Shown piece by piece: positions 31,465-36,082 of a stretch of 36,082 nucleotides of DNA. Numbering within the stretch: the stretch's first letter is position 1; every line of letters starts with the position of its first letter. The notes beneath the pieces are model-generated. The model did no database searches and had not been told where the DNA came from. It worked only from the letters and a program-made list of their open reading frames with translations. Origin of the DNA: a virus. The stretch is taken from the IMG/VR virus record IMGVR_UViG_3300028025_000899, positions 1 through 36,082 of that record. One strand, given 5' to 3'. Position numbers and translations under genes: made by a program.

Positions 31465-31723
31465 AATTATATATAAGAAGCTAGGCAGAGAACAAGCACA
31501 CGGCATTGCCGAAAGTGATGGTATTATATATATAGACCCTAGACTAAAGGGTAGAAAAAAAATGGAAATTTTAATACACGAAATTTTCCACCTGTTAAAT
31601 CCTGAAGATACAGAGGAACAGGTCATAGAAAAAAGCATTACACTTACTAAAATGCTATGGGCATTAGGCTACCGACAGGTAGATAATAGCAAACATTTAC
31701 CCCTACAGGATGGCAGCAAATAG
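31454..31723 (+). CDS. Very small zincin-like protein (HEIFH)
   Basis: An 89-residue protein with HExxH at residues 42-46 (ILIHEIFHLLNPED). After it comes EEQVIEKSITLTKMLW, where a Glu could be the third zinc ligand. The N-terminal part (KIKIIYKKLGREQAHGIAES, GIIYIDPRLKG) forms strands like those preceding the active helix in small metallopeptidases of the ImmA/IrrE or WLM/SprT type. It is about half the normal size. It could cut a host repressor or serve in lysis, but nothing proves activity. Confidence 0.6.
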   Translation: MKIKIIYKKLGREQAHGIAESDGIIYIDPRLKGRKKMEILIHEIFHLLNPEDTEEQVIEKSITLTKMLWALGYRQVDNSKHLPLQDGSK

Positions 31724-31737
31724 CTAATATTTTAGCC

Positions 31738-31771
31738 TGTCCGGTTTTCTGTCCGGACAAAATATCGGACA
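31738..31771. promoter_or_regulatory. 34-bp near-perfect dyad (TGTCCGGACA core)
   Basis: A palindromic core TGTCCGGACA (31750-31759) is flanked at 5 bp on each side by TGTCCGG (31738-31744) and TCGGACA (31765-31771). The whole 34 bp is symmetric about the core, with 15 of 17 positions pairing when a G-T pair is counted. It could be an operator for a dimeric regulator with two half-sites, or a strong hairpin. No T-run follows, so an ordinary intrinsic terminator is less likely. It sits 6 bp before the CCGTTCATCA boxes. Confidence 0.7.
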
Positions 31772-31776
31772 ATTTA

Positions 31777-31865
31777 CCGTTCATCAGTCCCATTTACCGT
31801 TCATCAAATTTTTTAGAAATTTAGTACATAATATTTGGATAGTATGTAGATAAGTTGTAGTTTCG
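31777..31865 (+). promoter_or_regulatory. Promoter with paired CCGTTCATCA boxes (copy 2)
   Basis: CCGTTCATCA at 31777-31786 and 31797-31806 (20 bp apart), then 27 nt, TTTG at 31834-31837, 20 nt, and TAGTTTCG at 31858-31865 (one mismatch to TAnnTTTG). Spacing of boxes and of box to -33 is the same as at 6588-6677. It would drive the replication block starting at ATG 31902. Confidence 0.78.
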
Positions 31866-31901
31866 TTATGTCATTGATTGATTACCAAAAACAAAACAAC
31901 T

Positions 31902-32111
31902 ATGAAAAGTTACATTAAAAGAACTAACAAGAAAACAAATGAAGAATTGTACTTTATGGGTTATGTACCATTAGGTGCATTGGGTCAGGCAGAACATTGG
32001 ATTCCTACACCACACGAAATTGAGTTATTAGAATCAAGTGATATATTCGTTAAATTAACTACTTCTACTGAAGGTAAATACAGATATCAATTAATATTAA
32101 AAACTTCATAA
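31902..32111 (+). CDS. Small hypothetical protein, first gene after promoter 2
   Basis: A 69-residue protein from ATG 31902 (MKSYIKRTNKKTNEELYFMG). An in-frame TTG 24 bp upstream is less likely because an A-rich leader precedes this ATG. YVPLGALGQAEHWIPTPHEI and EGKYRYQLILKTS suggest a small beta-rich fold. No motif recognised. It is the first gene of the second promoter's unit. Confidence 0.65.
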   Translation: MKSYIKRTNKKTNEELYFMGYVPLGALGQAEHWIPTPHEIELLESSDIFVKLTTSTEGKYRYQLILKTS

Positions 32112-32126
32112 TAACCAAAAATAAAT

Positions 32127-32345
32127 ATGAAAAATCTACTAGAAAAATTAAAACCTGAAGTTTTAAACGAAATTGAAAAATCTGCTGACAAATATCCATT
32201 AGCAGTTATGGAATTAAAACAAGAACTAGAAAAGCTATATTATGTAATTGATGTTAGATATGGGGATATCGTACAATTAGATACTTATTTTCTATGTGCT
32301 TTTAATAGATTACCAAATAATGGTTGGGAACATTTCATTAATTAA
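32127..32345 (+). CDS. Small helical hypothetical protein
   Basis: A 72-residue protein (MKNLLEKLKPEVLNEIEKSA, then KYPLAVMELKQELEKLYYVI, DVRYGDIVQLDTYF, FNRLPNNGWEHFIN). It is a helix-rich N-terminal half with a Trp-containing tail. I have seen similar proteins in flavobacterial phage replication blocks, without known function. The start follows an A-rich leader. Confidence 0.6.
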   Translation: MKNLLEKLKPEVLNEIEKSADKYPLAVMELKQELEKLYYVIDVRYGDIVQLDTYFLCAFNRLPNNGWEHFIN

Positions 32346-32355
32346 AAACAAACAT

Positions 32356-32631
32356 ATGCAAAAAGAACTACACTCCTACACAGAATTATGTGCCAAATAC
32401 GGTACAGAAACTATTGATGCTTTAGATAGCTTCATCTATTGGCAAATGCAATACAAAGGCAGAGTTAATGTAAATAATACATTAGTATCTGTAGAAGATT
32501 ATTTCAAATTCTATAACAAAAAGCCAACCTTATTTGCAGGGTATGATTATGAAGATGATGCTTTTACATTTGGACAATGGATGCAGCATCAGGCAGAAAT
32601 AGAATATAATAAAATGGCAGAAATTGAGTAA
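32356..32631 (+). CDS. Small acidic hypothetical protein
   Basis: A 91-residue protein from ATG 32356 (MQKELHSYTELCAKYGTETI); upstream in-frame codons exist but would run through the previous gene. FIYWQMQYKGRVNVNNTLVS and FGQWMQHQAEIEYNKMAEIE show Trp/Tyr/Gln-rich helices. No motif; a protein-protein contact role is possible. It sits before the ERF gene with an A-rich leader. Confidence 0.6.
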   Translation: MQKELHSYTELCAKYGTETIDALDSFIYWQMQYKGRVNVNNTLVSVEDYFKFYNKKPTLFAGYDYEDDAFTFGQWMQHQAEIEYNKMAEIE

Positions 32632-32649
32632 CTTTAAAAAAAACAAACA

Positions 32650-33195
32650 ATGAACTTAGTAAAAATTCAAGCTGAATTAAAAGCACCAAAAGGACAATTC
32701 AATGCATTCGGTAAATATAAATACCGAAATGCAGAGGATATTATTGAAGCAGTAAAACCTATTTTAAATAAATATGATACTGCATTAGTTATAAGTGATG
32801 AAGTAGTACAGGTAGGTGATAGAACCTATATTAAAGCTACTGCAACATTACTTGATGGAACTGATGATAGTATTAGTGTTAGCGGTTGGGCTAGGGAAGA
32901 AGAAGTTAAGAAAGGTATGGATGCTGCACAGATTACAGGTAGCACATCTAGTTATGCTAGGAAGTATGCTTTAAATGGTTTATTTGCAATAGATGACACA
33001 AAGGATGCAGATGCTACAAATGAGCATAAGGATGAATTAGGTGAAGAAAAAAGATTGGAACTGATTGTACTACTAGAAAATACAATTTACGATAGTACAA
33101 CCAAAGATTCAATAGCAAACAGGATAAGCCAATATACTACCTTAGAGCAGTATAACAAAGCATTAAAAAGTATTAAAGAAAATCAAATAAAATAA
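32650..33195 (+). CDS. erf: ERF-family single-strand annealing protein
   Basis: A 181-residue recombinase of the ERF superfamily, which binds single-stranded DNA and anneals complementary strands during phage recombination. The core is GQFNAFGKYKYRNAEDIIEA with VKPILNKYD, then VVQVGDRTYIKATATLLDGT, and AAQITGSTSSYARKYALNGL followed by FAIDDTKDAD. The G-S-x-x-S-Y-x-R-K-Y-A box is the ERF hallmark. The C-terminus is acidic and helical, as in SSB-interacting tails. Works with the DnaQ-like and VRR-NUC nucleases. Confidence 0.93.
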   Translation: MNLVKIQAELKAPKGQFNAFGKYKYRNAEDIIEAVKPILNKYDTALVISDEVVQVGDRTYIKATATLLDGTDDSISVSGWAREEEVKKGMDAAQITGSTSSYARKYALNGLFAIDDTKDADATNEHKDELGEEKRLELIVLLENTIYDSTTKDSIANRISQYTTLEQYNKALKSIKENQIK

Positions 33196-33196
33196 T

Positions 33197-33394
33197 ATGG
33201 AAAATCAATGGGGAATTAAAATTAGTAGAATAGCATTACCTGAACAAAAGCCATCTTTTAATCAATGGGTTAGGATGCTAAATGTATCTTCTAATTATAA
33301 AGATAATAGTAAGTTTTATCATTCTTTAAACACACAATACAATTTTTCTAAAATTAAAAACAAACAAAATGAGCCAACAAACACAGGTGCTTAA
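33197..33394 (+). CDS. Small hypothetical protein
   Basis: A 65-residue basic protein (MENQWGIKISRIALPEQKPS, FNQWVRMLNVSSNYKDNSKF) starting one base after the ERF stop and overlapping the next gene by 26 bp. It has two Trp and many Asn/Lys; probably a small binding protein. Not recognised. Confidence 0.5.
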   Translation: MENQWGIKISRIALPEQKPSFNQWVRMLNVSSNYKDNSKFYHSLNTQYNFSKIKNKQNEPTNTGA

Positions 33395-33581
33395 TCACCT
33401 TAAAAAAGAACCATTAACCCCATTAGTGGCATTAAGAAAGTATGGGACATTAAGACTAGCAGCATTAGTATTTAACCTTAAAGATGAAGGGCATAATATT
33501 ATTACCGAAAGAGTAAATGTAGGTACTAAGAAAAACCCTAAGTTTGTAGCAAAATATTCATTAATTAAAAACACAAAGTAA
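33369..33581 (+). CDS. Winged-helix-like DNA-binding protein
   Basis: A 70-residue protein of the small helix-turn-helix family common in phages: MSQQTQVLNHLKKEPLTPLV, then ALRKYGTLRLAALVFNLKDE, GHNIITERVNVGT and FVAKYSLIKN. The order QVLxHL, then a TLRLAA recognition helix, then xxGHxIxT wing matches that group. It likely regulates or assists phage replication. It starts inside the previous gene and shares a base with the next. Confidence 0.72.
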   Translation: MSQQTQVLNHLKKEPLTPLVALRKYGTLRLAALVFNLKDEGHNIITERVNVGTKKNPKFVAKYSLIKNTK

Positions 33582-33775
33582 TGTCAGAAGAAAAAAAGAA
33601 GTATGGTGCTTGGAAAAAAGAAACAACTAAAGGTATTGTAATTAACTTTACAATAGAAGGCAAAAGATATTCAATGTGGGAAAACAAATATAAAGATAAA
33701 AATTCCCATCCTGATTATCAGATTTATGAAGATACTTATGTAATGAAAAGTGAAAACAAAGATTTAGAATTTTAA
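33581..33775 (+). CDS. Small hypothetical protein of replication block
   Basis: A 64-residue, mostly beta protein (KKYGAWKKETTKGIVINFTI, EGKRYSMWENKYKDKNSHPD, YQIYEDTYVMKSE). GAWKKETTKG and MWENKYK are recurring in small proteins of Bacteroidota phages that sit between a HTH gene and a DnaA-like gene. A single-strand-binding or protein-contact role is possible. No function established. Confidence 0.6.
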   Translation: MSEEKKKYGAWKKETTKGIVINFTIEGKRYSMWENKYKDKNSHPDYQIYEDTYVMKSENKDLEF

Positions 33776-33777
33776 TT

Positions 33778-34206
33778 ATGACAAACAAAGAAGAAATATA
33801 CGCAGCATATGTGATGCAAAAAGATAGCTTTAACTACCTACAAAATCTTTTAATTAAAGAAGGAGTTATTTTAGATGATGTTAGAATACCTGTTACTGAT
33901 AAAACTATTAAGCCTGAAAAGATTGTTCAGTTAGTTGAAGAAGTATTTAGTACAGATATCAAAGCAAACAATAGAAAACAAAAAACAGTCTTTGGCAGAC
34001 AGGCAGCAGCTTATATGTTGCGTATGTACACAAGGTTGAGTTTATCAGAAATTACATCATATATTGGTGTAAAAGACCATACTACAGTATTATATTCTAT
34101 AACTAAATGCAGGGATATTATGGCTACTGAATATTGGTTTAAAGAAAAAATAGAACAACTTTGTGAAGAAATGGATAAATATGCTTTATATTTGTCTACA
34201 AAATAA
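33778..34206 (+). CDS. DnaA domain IV-like protein
   Basis: A 142-residue protein lacking any ATPase. Residues about 57-115 are like DnaA domain IV: NRKQKTVFGRQAAAYMLRMY, TRLSLSEITSYIGVKDHTTV, LYSITKCRDIM. KDHTTVLYSI matches the GRDHSTVLxxI motif that grips the DnaA box, and the basic helix follows R-x-x-A-x-Y-x-L-R. The first 55 residues are helical and not DnaA. It may recognise an origin in the phage, or act as a competitor on the host origin. It precedes the kissing-loop element and the replication initiator-like gene. Confidence 0.82.
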   Translation: MTNKEEIYAAYVMQKDSFNYLQNLLIKEGVILDDVRIPVTDKTIKPEKIVQLVEEVFSTDIKANNRKQKTVFGRQAAAYMLRMYTRLSLSEITSYIGVKDHTTVLYSITKCRDIMATEYWFKEKIEQLCEEMDKYALYLSTK

Positions 34207-34211
34207 TCAAG

Positions 34212-34297
34212 AACTAAGTCGCATTTAGTTTATAAACAATATTGGGGGGATGATGAACTGCTAATGCGACTAGCAGGGAATCTGAACCCCATTTTTA
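34212..34297 (+). ncRNA. Kissing-loop leader RNA (two complementary-loop hairpins)
   Basis: Hairpin 1: AACTAA (34212-34217), loop GTCGCAT (34218-34224), TTAGTT (34225-34230). Hairpin 2: CTGCTA (34258-34263), loop ATGCGAC (34264-34270), TAGCAG (34271-34276). Each stem is a perfect 6 bp, and the two 7-nt loops are exact reverse complements. A run TGGGG (34243-34247) can pair with CCCCA (34287-34291), followed by TTTTTATTTT, terminator-like. The element fills the 95-bp gap directly before ATG 34302. Probably a leader RNA or an origin structure; not recognised as any known class. Confidence 0.65.
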
Positions 34298-34301
34298 TTT
34301 T

Positions 34302-34937
34302 ATGTCAAAAGACCCTGCATTTTTATTCTACCCTAATGATTACATAGGGGGAACTATGGGTATGACCTTTGAAGAAAAAGGTGCATATATGGAACTGCTA
34401 ATGTTACAATTTAATAGAGGTCATATGACCACACATATGATAGGTCAAACAGTAGGTCAAATTTGGGTCAAGATACAGGACAAATTCGTAAAAGATGCTG
34501 ATGGTCTATGGTATAATGAAAGGTTAGATATGGAAAAAGAACGTAGAAAAACTTTCACGGAATCTAGGCGCAACAATGTTTTAGGTAAAAATCAACATAC
34601 TAAAAACAAAGAAAAAGAAGTAGGTCATATGACCAAACATATGACAGGTCATATGGAAAATGTAAATATAAATGTAAATACTAAAGATTTATTTATAAAT
34701 AATATAAAAGAGTATCAAGAAATTTTAGGTGATTCATTTACAGAATTTGTTGACTATTGGTGCGAACCAAATAAAAATGGTAAATTGCGTTATGAGTTAG
34801 AAAAATTCTTTGATGTAAAAAGAAGAATTAATACTTGGACTAAAAACAAACTAAGATATGGAAATTCAAAAACACTTAACCCAACTGCCACAAGCAGGGA
34901 ACGAATGGATGCCCTTGCAAAGTGGGTTCATAGTTGA
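34302..34937 (+). CDS. Replication initiator-like protein (DUF1376-like)
   Basis: A 211-residue protein. The N-terminus (MSKDPAFLFYPNDYIGGTMG, MTFEEKGAYMELLMLQFNRG) is the DUF1376-like fold found in phage replication or primosome proteins. FVKDADGLWYNERLDMEKER is the usual end of that domain. The C-terminal part (ELEKFFDVKRRINTWTKNKL) is a basic helical domain. It carries two copies of a GHMT-HM peptide encoded by near-identical 29-bp DNA. Expected role: start replication, perhaps by loading host helicase. It overlaps the next gene by 80 bp. Confidence 0.75.
   Translation: MSKDPAFLFYPNDYIGGTMGMTFEEKGAYMELLMLQFNRGHMTTHMIGQTVGQIWVKIQDKFVKDADGLWYNERLDMEKERRKTFTESRRNNVLGKNQHTKNKEKEVGHMTKHMTGHMENVNINVNTKDLFINNIKEYQEILGDSFTEFVDYWCEPNKNGKLRYELEKFFDVKRRINTWTKNKLRYGNSKTLNPTATSRERMDALAKWVHS
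34419..34651. repeat. Repeated palindromic element in replication gene (possible origin)
   Basis: The 29-bp block at 34419-34447 is repeated at 34623-34651 with two differences (27 of 29). It consists of palindrome GGTCATATGACC, a spacer, CATATGA, and GGTCA 24 bp after the first GGTCA. More GGTCA copies lie at 34455 and 34466, and the second block extends into GGTCATATG. Like the lambda origin inside gene O, these may be iterons in an initiator gene. They are in the same reading frame (GHMT-HM), so protein-level repetition is the alternative. Confidence 0.5.
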
Positions 34938-35598
34938 TAATGAAATAGCTGAAGCATTCAAAGGGAACAAATTAAATCTAGTTTCACCCATTACCCTGAA
35001 AGAAAATTTAGCTTACATCTTCACATTATTAGGATTTACTAAATATCCTGATACACAGGAAATGGTTGTGATTGAAGATTTCATTAGAACTAGCTACCCA
35101 TTGTTCACAGTTGAAGAATTTAGATTAGCATTCAAAATGGCAGTACAGGGTAAATTAGATTGTAGTACAGAACACTATGAAAAGTTTAGTCCTAAGTTTA
35201 TTGGTCAGGTTATGTCAGCCTATACAAAAAAAGCAGTACAAGTAAGAAAAATGATAAAACCTATTATAAAAGAAATTGAGCCGCCGAAATTATCAGATGA
35301 TGATATTGTATCATTTACGCAGAAAGAATGGCTAGAATCGCCTAAAAATGACTTTAACAGGGTATTTAATGCTAATAAGGTATTTGCAATATTACTAAAG
35401 CAGGGCAAATTAAAATTTGAGGAACACGAAATGTTACAAATTATCAGGATGGTTAGAGAAGATAACCTAATGAAAATGAATAAATTAGTTGGATTAGATG
35501 CAAAAGAGTTTAGTAAAAAACTAAAAGATGATGATTTTATTGATACACAATGTAAAAAATTAGCACTTGTCAAATACTTTGAGGGTCTTTCAGGTTAA
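34858..35598 (+). CDS. Helical replication-block protein (possible helicase loader)
   Basis: A 246-residue, mostly helical protein. It starts at ATG 34858, 80 bp inside the previous gene; a later ATG at 34909 is an alternative. LAYIFTLLGFTKYPDTQEMV, EEFRLAFKMAVQGKLDC and YEKFSPKFIGQVMSAYTKKA are a conserved pattern of Bacteroidota phage replication blocks. The remainder has charged coiled segments. Its place after the initiator-like gene, where lambda has gene P, suggests a helicase loader or partner, but no motif proves it. Confidence 0.65.
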   Translation: MEIQKHLTQLPQAGNEWMPLQSGFIVDNEIAEAFKGNKLNLVSPITLKENLAYIFTLLGFTKYPDTQEMVVIEDFIRTSYPLFTVEEFRLAFKMAVQGKLDCSTEHYEKFSPKFIGQVMSAYTKKAVQVRKMIKPIIKEIEPPKLSDDDIVSFTQKEWLESPKNDFNRVFNANKVFAILLKQGKLKFEEHEMLQIIRMVREDNLMKMNKLVGLDAKEFSKKLKDDDFIDTQCKKLALVKYFEGLSG

Positions 35599-35749
35599 GT
35601 ACACTTACTGTGGTAGTGTAAAATATTGCTACACAATTAACTTTTTTGACTGTTTTCCAACTAGGCAGGATGCCATTGATGGCACTAATAGACTTAAATT
35701 TAAAAAACAATTTTATGATTTACTATGGACATATCGGCTAACGACCTAA
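35567..35749 (+). CDS. Small hypothetical protein with non-ATG start
   Basis: An open frame of about 60 codons without an ATG; possible TTG starts are at 35567 and 35579. The body reads RVFQVKYTYCGSVKYCYTIN, FFDCFPTRQDAIDGTNRLKF, KKQFYDLLWTYRLTT, a short alpha/beta pattern with three Cys. It overlaps the previous gene by 32 bp (or 20) and the next by 25 bp. The compact amino acid pattern looks real; the start is uncertain. Confidence 0.5.
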   Translation: MSNTLRVFQVKYTYCGSVKYCYTINFFDCFPTRQDAIDGTNRLKFKKQFYDLLWTYRLTT

Positions 35750-36039
35750 CTAAATGGGCAAAGAAAAATTTAGAATATATTGGATATAGACTTAACAGAG
35801 TAAACAATATACCATACGGAAAACGTAAAGGAACTATCCAAAAAGGATGGGCAGACCTGCAAGGTTATACATCTGAAGGAAGATATGTTGCAGTAGAAGT
35901 TAAAAAAATAGGAGACAAATTAAGTCTTGAACAAAAAGAAAGATTAGAAGATATTCATAATTGTCAGGGATTAGTATATATTTGTACTGAAAAAGATAAT
36001 CAGCCTGTACTAATTGAATGGACAAAAATAAAATTATAG
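35725..36039 (+). CDS. VRR-NUC nuclease
   Basis: A 104-residue single-domain VRR-NUC protein. Motifs: YRLNRVNNIPYGKRKGTIQK, GWADLQGY with active-site Asp at about 44, then VAVEVKK with Glu and Lys (the D-E-x-K set), and SLEQKERLEDIHNCQG. Related free-standing phage enzymes are nucleases that may resolve DNA junctions. It is the last gene of the replication block; its end overlaps the sigma-like gene (ATG at 36018). A variant fragment lies at 1-207. Confidence 0.92.
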   Translation: MDISANDLTKWAKKNLEYIGYRLNRVNNIPYGKRKGTIQKGWADLQGYTSEGRYVAVEVKKIGDKLSLEQKERLEDIHNCQGLVYICTEKDNQPVLIEWTKIKL

Positions 36040-36082
36040 AGCAATATTGGCTTAATGATGAAGTCAATCAGGCATTTGCAAA
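35833..36082. repeat. Right end of contig overlap (closing repeat, copy 2)
   Basis: Counterpart of 1-250. The last 127 bases equal 124-250 exactly; the 123 before them differ at 12 sites. If joined, the unique length is about 35832 bp. Confidence 0.9.
36018..36082 (+). CDS. Sigma-like protein, 5' fragment (same gene as 186-668)
   Basis: ATG at 36018 begins the same protein as at 186 (MDKNKIIEQYWLNDEVNQAF), cut by the contig end. Identical over all 65 bp to 186-250. On the circle it is the same gene. Confidence 0.9.
   Translation, partial: MDKNKIIEQYWLNDEVNQAFA

Noticed and set aside
34212-34297. tRNA, hammerhead, twister or pistol ribozyme
   Set aside because: No cloverleaf or T-loop consensus, and no CUGAUGA/GAA core. 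CTAATGC resembles part of a twister consensus, but the conserved partner strands are absent.
1-36082. Temperate lifestyle genes (integrase, repressor, att site)
   Set aside because: No tyrosine or serine recombinase, excisionase or CI-like repressor seen. The small helix-turn-helix protein at 33369 is not enough to claim lysogeny.

Overview
The window looks like one complete, circularly closing genome of a tailed phage (probably a siphovirus) infecting a member of the Bacteroidota, most likely a flavobacterium-like host. The evidence is: very AT-rich DNA; every gene on the + strand, tightly packed with ATGA/TAATG overlaps; almost no Shine-Dalgarno sequences, with A-rich stretches before the starts; two clear Bacteroidota-type promoters (TTTG at -33 and TAnnTTTG at -7); and gene families typical of Bacteroidota phages. 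I see no integrase, excisionase, repressor, tRNA or CRISPR. Bases 124-250 and 35956-36082 are identical over exactly 127 bp. The 123 bases before each copy are homologous but carry 12 differences, 11 of them at third codon positions. The contig therefore closes on itself (about 35.83 kb unique), and its first 123 bases appear to come from a sister strain.

Layout. (a) 1-4350: end of a VRR-NUC nuclease gene, a sigma-region-4-like protein, small proteins, and a sugar-modification cassette (hexapeptide acyltransferase, GT2-like and GT-B-like glycosyltransferases), then an HNH nuclease. (b) 4332-6584: packaging (HNH, small basic protein, terminase small and large subunits). (c) 6585-8455: promoter region, small proteins, and a C5-cytosine methyltransferase gene that is also open for 254 codons in the +1 frame. 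(d) 8440-15036: tail assembly chaperone with a likely -1 frameshift, tail proteins, tape measure protein. (e) 15057-21464: XkdF-like protease, scaffold-like protein, major capsid protein, tail tube-like protein, unusually long portal, connectors. (f) 21466-27763: fibres and adaptors, including a 1208-residue fibre with six repeats of about 125 residues. (g) 27791-30353: lysis module with many small membrane proteins and an M15 endopeptidase. (h) 30358-36082: DNA metabolism and replication (DnaQ-like exonuclease, ERF annealing protein, DnaA domain IV-like protein, replication initiator-like protein, VRR-NUC nuclease).

How it works together: two promoters, upstream of 6709 and 31902, share the same architecture. 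Each has two CCGTTCATCA boxes 20 bp apart, ending exactly 27 nt before the -33 box. This suggests one regulator controls both the replication/early block and the methyltransferase block. Terminators follow the methyltransferase, the chaperone, the capsid gene and the tail tube gene.

The most unusual non-coding element is at 34212-34297, just upstream of the replication-initiator-like gene. Two 6-bp hairpins there carry 7-nt loops that are perfectly complementary to each other, an apparent intramolecular kissing-loop RNA followed by a terminator-like C-run and U-rich tract. Other leads are the dual-frame methyltransferase, the chaperone frameshift, and a near-perfect 29-bp palindrome-containing repeat inside the replication gene.
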